Position numbers and translations under genes: made by a program | DNA from: JAOPZW01 sp963851295 | GTDB taxonomy: Bacteria; Actinomycetota; Thermoleophilia; Solirubrobacterales; Solirubrobacteraceae | Length of the DNA stretch: 64,000 bases | Assembly (NCBI GenBank): GCA_963851295.1 | Contig: CAWKOS010000001.1 | Location: forward strand, 1,364,001 to 1,428,000 | Direction of reading: 5' to 3' | Shown here: positions 58,438 through 64,000 of the stretch, piece by piece | How positions within the stretch are numbered: the stretch's first letter is position 1 | How the letters are laid out: every line of letters begins with the position of its first letter | The notes under the pieces: generated by a model | Database searches by the model: none | What the model was told of the DNA's origin: nothing | The model's input: the letters and a program-made list of their open reading frames with translations, nothing else

Positions 58438-58611
58438 CTACGGCAGCGTCGTGAAGCGCCGCTTCGCCCGCTCGGTCAGGGAGCCATCGGCGTCGTAGTC
58501 GAAGACCTCCCGCACCAGGCCGCCGCCGTCGAGGAGTTGCTCCCCAGCGCGCGCATAGACGACGCCGTCATGCGGCCCGCCCCGCATCTGAAACCGCCGA
58601 AGCGTCGCCAT
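58438..58611 (-). CDS. Small conserved-looking protein, 57 residues
   Basis: ATG 58611 to TAG 58438 encodes MATLRRFQMRGGPHDGVVYA and 37 further residues, including REVFDYDADGSLTERAKRRF. The pattern resembles short hypothetical proteins of actinobacteria, and a rigid spacing of 5 bp to the methyltransferase start supports a shared transcript. TACCAT lies 6 nt before the ATG, as at a leaderless promoter. Function unknown. Confidence 0.6.
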   Translation of the reverse strand: MATLRRFQMRGGPHDGVVYARAGEQLLDGGGLVREVFDYDADGSLTERAKRRFTTLP

Positions 58612-58703
58612 CGGTGGATGGTACGCGCGTCAGCGCCTGACCATGAACCGCCGAGAGGCCGTCACGGGCGCGCCGGACGCGGGGCGGACTCGGCCGCGGC
58701 GAT

Positions 58704-59264
58704 CTAAGGGCGTGCCGGCGGCTCCAGGCCCTTGCGCTCAACGGATCCGGCGCCGGTCACGACGGTCAGCGGCGGCACGTCCTGCGCCACGACGGTTCCT
58801 GCTCCGACGACGGAGCCACGGCCGATCGTCACGCCAGGGCAGATCGTGGCCGCCGCGCCGACCCAGACGTCCGCTTCGATGACGATGGGATCCAGCGTGA
58901 TGGCGTCGTAGCGCTCGGCAAGCTCGACAGGATGTCCGGCCGTGGTCAGCACCACCATCGGGCCGATCAGCGTCCGGTCGCCGATGCTGATGCCGCCTCG
59001 GTCCGAGAACGAGCAACCTTGGTTGACGAACACCCGCTCCCCGAACTCGATCTCGAGGCCGTGGTCGCAGTAGAAGGGCGGGCAGATGGTAACCGTGTCG
59101 GGGAGCGGCTTGCCGAGGATCTCGCCGAGCAGCGCGTTACGTGTCTCGAGGTCGCTGAACGGCAGCACGTTGAGCCGTGAGGTGAGCTCCATGACGACCT
59201 GGACGCGCTCGGCGAAGCTCCGCGACGCAGCCGTGCGTCCTCGCAGGCGCCGTTCTCCTGCCAT
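58704..59264 (-). CDS. Sugar O-acetyltransferase, maltose/galactoside acetyltransferase type
   Basis: 186-residue left-handed beta-helix acetyltransferase, using acetyl-CoA. A short N-terminal helical region (NVLPFSDLETRNALLGEILG) is followed by ICPPFYCDHGLEIEFGERVFVNQ and hexapeptide repeats. The catalytic His is in TTAGHPVEL, and VWVGAAATICPGVTIGRGSVVGAG ends the helix. Start chosen at ATG 59264 by family length (about 185-200); 53 further in-frame residues upstream look non-homologous. The 92 bp between this gene and the 57-residue gene hold nothing evident. Confidence 0.85.
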   Translation of the reverse strand: MAGERRLRGRTAASRSFAERVQVVMELTSRLNVLPFSDLETRNALLGEILGKPLPDTVTICPPFYCDHGLEIEFGERVFVNQGCSFSDRGGISIGDRTLIGPMVVLTTAGHPVELAERYDAITLDPIVIEADVWVGAAATICPGVTIGRGSVVGAGTVVAQDVPPLTVVTGAGSVERKGLEPPARP

Positions 59265-59419
59265 GGCGCGCGATGCTCGCACAGCGCGTGGAGGGAACGA
59301 CGAACCTCTGACCCGGGACTGCTCGGGGAGGACAAGCGCGCGGCTCGAAGCGGACCTGCGGCGCTGAGCGCCGTGGCCCGACCCGTCACCGGACGGGCGC
59401 CGGGCGTCGAGCGGGGAGG

Positions 59420-59436
59420 TCACCCGATCGGGGTGA
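59420..59436. promoter_or_regulatory. Palindrome upstream of the arylsulfatase gene
   Basis: TCACCC, 5 nt, GGGTGA, with CCCGATCGGG at its core, 98 bp before the sulfatase ATG. Candidate operator; no regulator gene is adjacent. The rest of the gap (59265-59533) shows no other feature. Confidence 0.35.
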
Positions 59437-59533
59437 TGCGCAGTGCGGCGGTGTCGGCGAACGTTCGGGGCGCTGCCGCTGGGCCGTGTGCTGCCGCATG
59501 CGCCAGGCCACGACCCCTCTGAGAGGAGTGCCC

Positions 59534-61891
59534 ATGAGCGTGCCGTTCAAGGGCAAGATCAACGTCGACATCCGCGACTCGGTGCCGGACTGGTCGCCGT
59601 TCGAGCCGCCCAAGGCACCCGAGGGGGCGCCGAACGTCGTCTACGCGGTCCTGGACGACGTCGGGTTCTCGGCGATGGCGTGCTACGGAGGGCCGGTCGA
59701 GACGCCGAACATCGACCGGATCGCCGGTTCCGGAGTGCGGTACACGCAGTGGCACACGACGGCGCTGTGCTCGCCGACGCGGTCGTGTTTGTTGACCGGG
59801 CGCAACCACACGCGCAACAGCATGGCGTGCATCACCGAGGCGGCCAGTGGGTTCCCGAACGCCAGCGGCGTGATCCCGCCCGAGAACGGCCAGATCCAGC
59901 AGATCCTCGCCGAGCGCGGCTGGAACACCTACATGGTCGGCAAGTGGCATCTGTGCCCGGAGGCCGAGATGAACGTCGCCTCGTCGCGTCGCAACTGGCC
60001 GACCGGCCGGGGCTTCGAGCGCTTCTACGGGTTCCTGGGCGCCGAGACGAACCAGTGGTATCCCGACCTGGTCTATGACAGCCATCCGGTCGACCCGCCG
60101 CGCTCGCCGGAGCAGGGCTATCACCTGACCGAGGATCTGACCGACAAGGCGCTGGAGTTCATAAAGGATGCGAAGGTGCTGGCGCCGGACAAGCCGTTCT
60201 TCCTGTACTACGCCCCAGGCGCCTGCCACGCCCCGCACCATGTGTCCAAGGAATGGGCCGACCGCTTCAAGGGTCGCTTCGACGTGGGTTACGAAGTGCT
60301 GCGCGAGGAGACCCTCGCCCGCCAGAAGGCGATGGGGATCGTGCCGCCGGACACCGAGCTGCCGCCGATCAACCCGATCGGGACGCCCGAGTCGCGAACG
60401 GGTCCGAACGGCGAGCCCTTCACCCAGATGGACTACACGCGCGCCTGGGACTCGCTTTCGGCGGACGAGCAGCGGCTGTTCGTCCGGATGGCCGAGGTCT
60501 ACGCCGGCTTCCTGGCGCACACCGACGCGCAGATCGGCCGGCTGCTGGACTACCTGGAGGAGACCGGCCAGCGCGAGAACACGCTGGTGATCCTGGTCTC
60601 CGACAATGGCGCCAGCGGCGAGGGCGGCCCGGACGGGTCGGTCAACGAGTGCAAGATGATCAATGGGATCCCCGACGACATCGCCGAGAACCTCACGATG
60701 ATCGATGAGCTCGGCGGCCCCAAGACGTACAACCACTACCCCAACGGCTGGGCGATGGCGTTCAACACGCCGTTCAAGATGTGGAAGCGCTACGAGTTCA
60801 ACGGCGGTACCTCAGACCCCTGCATCATCTCCTGGCCGCAGGGGATGAAGGCGCATGGCGAGATCCGCGAGCAGTACCACCACGCGATCGACCTGGTGCC
60901 GACGATCCTCGACGCGCTCGGCGTCGAGCCACCCGAGACGATCGGCGGGCACGTCCAGAGCCACTTCGACGGCGTCAGCATGCGCTACAGCTTCGACGCC
61001 GCGCCGCTGCCCAGCGCGCGCGAGACGCAGTTCTTCTCGATGCTCGGCTCGCGCAGCATCTGGCATCAGGGCTGGAAGGCTGTGACCACCCACCCGACGA
61101 TCAGCGGCTGGGGCCACTTCGACCAGGACACCTGGGAGCTCTACCACACCGATGTCGACCGCTCCGAGCTGCACGACCTCGCGGCCGCCGAGCCCGAGCG
61201 CCTGCATGCGCTGATCAATCTCTGGTACGCCGAAGCGGGCGCCAACGGCGCGTTTCCGCTCGACGACCGCGGCCCGCTGGAGATCATCCTCACGCCGCGG
61301 CCGGTGCTCTCGCCGGCGCGCGACCGCTACGTGTACTACCCGAACACGGCGGACGTCCCCGAATCCCAAGCGGTCAACATCCGCAACCGCTCCTACGCGA
61401 TCGGCGCGCTCGTCGACATCCCCGAGCCCGGCGCCGCAGGCGTCCTGTTCGCGCACGGCGCGCGCTTCGGCGGCCACGCGCTCTACGTCAAGGACAACCG
61501 GCTGCACTACGTCTACAGCTTCGTCGGCAGCCTCGAGCAGAAGATCGTCGCCACCGAGGAACTGCCGACCGGCGAGCAGCTGATCCTGTCCGCCGCGTTC
61601 GAGAAGGACGGCGAGGACCCGCCCGGCGTGTCGGTCGGAACGCTGTCGCTCTATCACGGCGACGTCAAGGTCGGCGAGGGCCGCATCCGCACCCAGCCCG
61701 GCAAGTTCGCGCTCGGCGGCGAAGGCCTGTGCGTCGGGCGCGACAGCAGCGACCCGGTCACCGACGACTACCCCGGCACCGCGCCCTGGGCGTTCACCGG
61801 CGGCACGATCAACCGCGTCGCCATCGACGTCAGCGGCGAGCCGTACGTCGACCTCGAGCGCGAAGCCGTCGCCATGATGTCCCGCGAGTAG
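59534..61891 (+). CDS. Type I arylsulfatase
   Basis: 785-residue sulfatase, hydrolysing sulfate esters. The formylglycine-forming motif is CSPTRSCLLTGRN with C79, which maturation enzyme would oxidise. LDDVGFSAMACYGG carries the first metal-binding aspartates, KWHLCPEAE the substrate-binding Lys-His, and ILVSDNGASGEGG the second metal pair. The C-terminal 250 residues are a separate beta-rich domain. The ribosome site GAGAGGAG precedes ATG 59534. No signal peptide is seen. It stands alone. The codon usage is slightly less GC-extreme than in the cobalamin operon. Confidence 0.93.
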   Translation: MSVPFKGKINVDIRDSVPDWSPFEPPKAPEGAPNVVYAVLDDVGFSAMACYGGPVETPNIDRIAGSGVRYTQWHTTALCSPTRSCLLTGRNHTRNSMACITEAASGFPNASGVIPPENGQIQQILAERGWNTYMVGKWHLCPEAEMNVASSRRNWPTGRGFERFYGFLGAETNQWYPDLVYDSHPVDPPRSPEQGYHLTEDLTDKALEFIKDAKVLAPDKPFFLYYAPGACHAPHHVSKEWADRFKGRFDVGYEVLREETLARQKAMGIVPPDTELPPINPIGTPESRTGPNGEPFTQMDYTRAWDSLSADEQRLFVRMAEVYAGFLAHTDAQIGRLLDYLEETGQRENTLVILVSDNGASGEGGPDGSVNECKMINGIPDDIAENLTMIDELGGPKTYNHYPNGWAMAFNTPFKMWKRYEFNGGTSDPCIISWPQGMKAHGEIREQYHHAIDLVPTILDALGVEPPETIGGHVQSHFDGVSMRYSFDAAPLPSARETQFFSMLGSRSIWHQGWKAVTTHPTISGWGHFDQDTWELYHTDVDRSELHDLAAAEPERLHALINLWYAEAGANGAFPLDDRGPLEIILTPRPVLSPARDRYVYYPNTADVPESQAVNIRNRSYAIGALVDIPEPGAAGVLFAHGARFGGHALYVKDNRLHYVYSFVGSLEQKIVATEELPTGEQLILSAAFEKDGEDPPGVSVGTLSLYHGDVKVGEGRIRTQPGKFALGGEGLCVGRDSSDPVTDDYPGTAPWAFTGGTINRVAIDVSGEPYVDLEREAVAMMSRE

Positions 61892-61947
61892 CACCCGGGG
61901 CATCCTCTCCCCCAGCCGGCCGGCGAACCATTCATGCCGGATTCGAG

Positions 61948-61990
<43 letters not shown>

Positions 61991-62100
61991 AGGTGGCCCT
62001 AGCGGGCCCGTATGCCGTGTGTTCATCGAGAACTCCCTGCACAGCAAAGGATTCCGAAGAGGACACGAGCGGACAGCAAGAGCCATGCGGAGACGCGATT

Positions 62101-62133
62101 TGCTCCCACCTTGTTCCCACCCCTGTTCCCACC
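62101..62133 (-). repeat. Three direct repeats of GGTGGGARCA
   Basis: Copies at 62101-62110, 62112-62121 and 62124-62133 (minus strand), with periods of 11 and 12 bp, about one helical turn. They lie 112 bp from the tRNA fragment. Short helically phased repeats next to an att core are the usual form of integrase arm sites. No integrase gene is in the window. Confidence 0.55.
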
Positions 62134-62593
62134 GAAGCCCGGATCGGTCCCGCGCGAGCGCTTCCCCGTGCGGTCTGTGGCGAGGTTGGAGAGCCCGGAC
62201 ACGCAGAACGCGGCCGGCCCTACTCTGGATCCTGAGCGTCCCGCCGACCGCCTCGACGCGGTCCGTGAAACCGACGAGTCCCGGCCCGTGCGCCGGGCCC
62301 GGCGAGCGCAACCACCGGCCGGATCAGCTCATCCACCTGGGGCTTCTCCGCCTCGGCCAGGGTGCTCTGCCGAGACGCCGGGCAGCAACCTGCGCGCCAC
62401 CGCGGTAGCGCGGACGCCTGAGCTCGACCGGCGCCTGGCGGTCCTTACCGAGGACAACGAGCTGTGCTTGAGCAGCCGCGCCCCCCCGGGCCTGCGTCGT
62501 CGCGCGGCTGGTCGATCCGGCTCGAGCGCGCGCCGGAGCGTGTCCCGCTGGCTCCGGCCGCTGACCGTCAAGCCGGTCGAGGCGGATCGCCCC

Positions 62594-62710
62594 TCAAAGC
62601 GGGAGGTTGAACCCGCGCGCGAGAAGCGCGAGCGGGTTGCCGCGAGCCTCCGCGAGGATCCGCTTCCGCACGCGCTCGTCGAGCGGCCGTTCGTCCCGAT
62701 CCTGCCGCGA
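62594..62710 (-). pseudogene. Remnant of a LuxR-type ATPase regulator
   Basis: A short frame encoding RPLDERVRKRILAEARGNPL followed by ALLARGFNLPL and a stop. This resembles the conserved segment DxxVRxRLVAEARGNPLALLEL of large LuxR-family ATP-binding regulators. Neither the ATPase N-terminus nor the helix-turn-helix C-terminus is present. Too short to be certain. Confidence 0.35.
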
Positions 62711-62972
62711 TCGTGCTGCTGGCCCGGGCGCAAGGCCCCATCGCGCGCCCTCTTGCACGATCGCGAATCGTTGTCGAAGGGTCGCGGGGCGCCGGTCAAC
62801 CTGAGCTCATGTTGCCCTGTCTTGAGTTCTCGGACGTATGTGGATGTCTCGACCGTGGTCCACTTCAACGCGTCTGCGTTCACACGGACGGGAACCTCCC
62901 GATGACCTCGCGGAGAGTCCCTAACGTCGTCAGTCCGAGCGACAACGCCCGCGCCGCGGGACGCTCGATCGC

Positions 62973-63356
62973 ATGAGCTACGCAGTCGAATGGATGGGGG
63001 GCGGCGTTGTCGTCTTCGGGATCGTGCTCCTCCTCGCGATCGTCCCGGAGTTCGCCGCGATCGCCGTCGTCGTCGCCACGATCGCCGTCCTCGTCGTCGC
63101 ACTAGCGGCCCTCGTCGGGCTCGTGGCGCTCGCCGCGGCGGCGCTCGCGAGCCCGAACCTGCTCGTGCGCAGCGTTCGCCGCCGTCTTGGCCCAACGAAG
63201 AACACGATGGATCCACTCGCCGAGCGGGGTCCCGGAGCCGATCGGCCGCCGGATCGCCTGCGGGTCTTGGGCCGAGCACACGTGACCGCGTTCGGTCAGG
63301 ACGAACCGGACGAGGCGGCCGCGGCCCTCGAGGACGCCACTCGGGACGCCGCGTAG
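62973..63356 (+). CDS. Small membrane protein of unknown function
   Basis: 127 residues with two adjacent predicted membrane helices (about 10-30 and 33-60, rich in V, A, L, I), then a charged cytoplasmic tail. It ends 9 bp before the cydA start, so it is probably cotranscribed. I do not recognise a family. It may be an accessory protein of the cytochrome bd oxidase, but that is inference from position only. Start ATG 62973, without a clear ribosome site. Confidence 0.6.
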   Translation: MSYAVEWMGGGVVVFGIVLLLAIVPEFAAIAVVVATIAVLVVALAALVGLVALAAAALASPNLLVRSVRRRLGPTKNTMDPLAERGPGADRPPDRLRVLGRAHVTAFGQDEPDEAAAALEDATRDAA

Positions 63357-63365
63357 GCGAGCGGC

Positions 63366-64000
63366 GTGGGCGTCCTCCTCGACTCACTCCACAGCGCGCT
63401 GGCGCTGGATCCGGTCGCGCAGGATCACCTCCTCCAGGCGCGGCAGATGCAGGCGCTGTCATTCACCGTCCACATCCCGCTGGTGTGCTTCGGCATCGCC
63501 TTCCCGGTGATGGTGCTGCTCATGGAGTGGTGGGGGCAGCGCACCGGCGACCCGTTGTGTCGGACGATCGCGCGCCGGTGGAGCCGGGTGATGATCGCCC
63601 TGTTCGCGATCGGCGCGATCACCGGCACGGTGTTGAGCTTCGAGATGGGCGTGCTGTGGCCGAACTTCACGGCGACGTTCGGCGGCGTCTTCGGACTCGG
63701 CTTCGCCATCGAGGGGTTCTCGTTCTTCCTCGAGGCGATCTTCCTAGGCATCTACGCCTACGGCTGGGACCGGCTCTCGCCGCGCATGCACCTGCTCAGC
63801 GGGATCCCCATCGCCGTCACCGGATTCCTCGGGTCGTGGATGGTCATCTCGGTCAACGCGTGGATGAACCACCCGAGCGGCTTCCGGCTGGTTGCCGGCC
63901 GCGTCGTCGACGTCCACCCCTGGAAGGCGCTCTTTGGCAACGACTTCCTATGGCACGAGCTCATCCACATGTACATCGCCGCGTACCTCGTCACCGGCTT
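63366..64000 (+). CDS. cydA: Cytochrome bd ubiquinol oxidase subunit I, 3' end outside the window
   Basis: First 211 residues of CydA (full length about 450). QALSFTVHIPLVCFGIAFPV contains H36, corresponding to the heme ligand His19 of E. coli. GLGFAIEGFSFFLEAIFLGIY contains E116 and E123, matching Glu99 and Glu107, and WHELIHMYIAAY carries the later heme His (H197 or H201). Start GTG 63366. The oxidase reduces oxygen to water with quinol at high oxygen affinity. The Q-loop and subunit II lie beyond the right edge. Confidence 0.93.
   Translation, partial: MGVLLDSLHSALALDPVAQDHLLQARQMQALSFTVHIPLVCFGIAFPVMVLLMEWWGQRTGDPLCRTIARRWSRVMIALFAIGAITGTVLSFEMGVLWPNFTATFGGVFGLGFAIEGFSFFLEAIFLGIYAYGWDRLSPRMHLLSGIPIAVTGFLGSWMVISVNAWMNHPSGFRLVAGRVVDVHPWKALFGNDFLWHELIHMYIAAYLVTG

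Noticed and set aside
62012..62905. Open frame of about 297 codons in the island edge
   Set aside because: No domain, no codon bias comparable with real genes, and it spans the repeats; treated as non-coding.

Overview
This window reads as chromosome from a very GC-rich actinobacterium. Third codon positions are almost all G or C, GTG starts are common, genes often overlap by four bases (GTGA or ATGA), and several genes look leaderless. The gene mix would fit the class Thermoleophilia (Solirubrobacterales), but that placement is an inference. No intact rRNA or tRNA gene and no CRISPR array is visible.

Region 1 (1-15655) is a catabolic island for an unidentified, probably aromatic, compound. 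It holds a molybdenum hydroxylase large subunit (cut by the left edge), an iron-type alcohol dehydrogenase, a luciferase-like flavin monooxygenase, an alpha/beta hydrolase, an IclR regulator, a ring-cleaving dioxygenase with the metal ligands of PcpA-type hydroquinone dioxygenases, an acyl-CoA dehydrogenase, a five-gene ABC importer, a phenylacetate-CoA-ligase-like enzyme and an amidohydrolase-type decarboxylase. Three transcription units in it carry the same 26-bp three-half-site operator just before the start codon. This is the best candidate here for an undescribed pathway and regulon.

Region 2 (15652-21009) holds an MFS exporter, a membrane-anchored cupredoxin, a gluconokinase-type sugar kinase, and a MarR regulator divergent from a p-hydroxycinnamoyl-CoA hydratase/lyase, which also points to plant-phenolic metabolism.

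Region 3 (21025-47705) makes cobalamin. cobQ and a histidine phosphatase flank a cobalamin riboswitch (about 23341-23470). The riboswitch precedes 24 co-directional genes with almost no spacing: cobalt uptake (cbtBA, cbiQ, cbiM), cobaltochelatase (cobN, a ChlI-ChlD fusion, and a CbiX-CbiO fusion), corrin-ring enzymes, adenosylation, amidation, aminopropanol and lower-ligand steps (a BluB-CobT fusion), and cobinamide salvage (cbiZ). An ApgM-like metalloenzyme and a small ferredoxin are embedded in it and may fill missing steps. cobK, cobS/cobV, cobF, cobG and the CbiG N-terminal domain are not in the window.

Region 4 (47695-61891) is mixed: a DUF1348 protein, a secreted SGNH hydrolase, a TetR regulator, a methylenetetrahydrofolate reductase overlapping a methyltransferase, a GH38 alpha-mannosidase, an ECF41-like sigma factor divergent from an NAD(P)-binding epimerase-like protein with mirrored promoters, a frameshifted small gene, a methyltransferase with a 57-residue partner, a sugar acetyltransferase and an arylsulfatase.

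Region 5 (61948-64000) begins with a 3' fragment of tRNA-Arg(ACG) and three short direct repeats, as at the edge of an integrated element. About 850 bp of degenerate DNA follows, then a small membrane protein and the start of cydA (cytochrome bd oxidase), which leaves the window.
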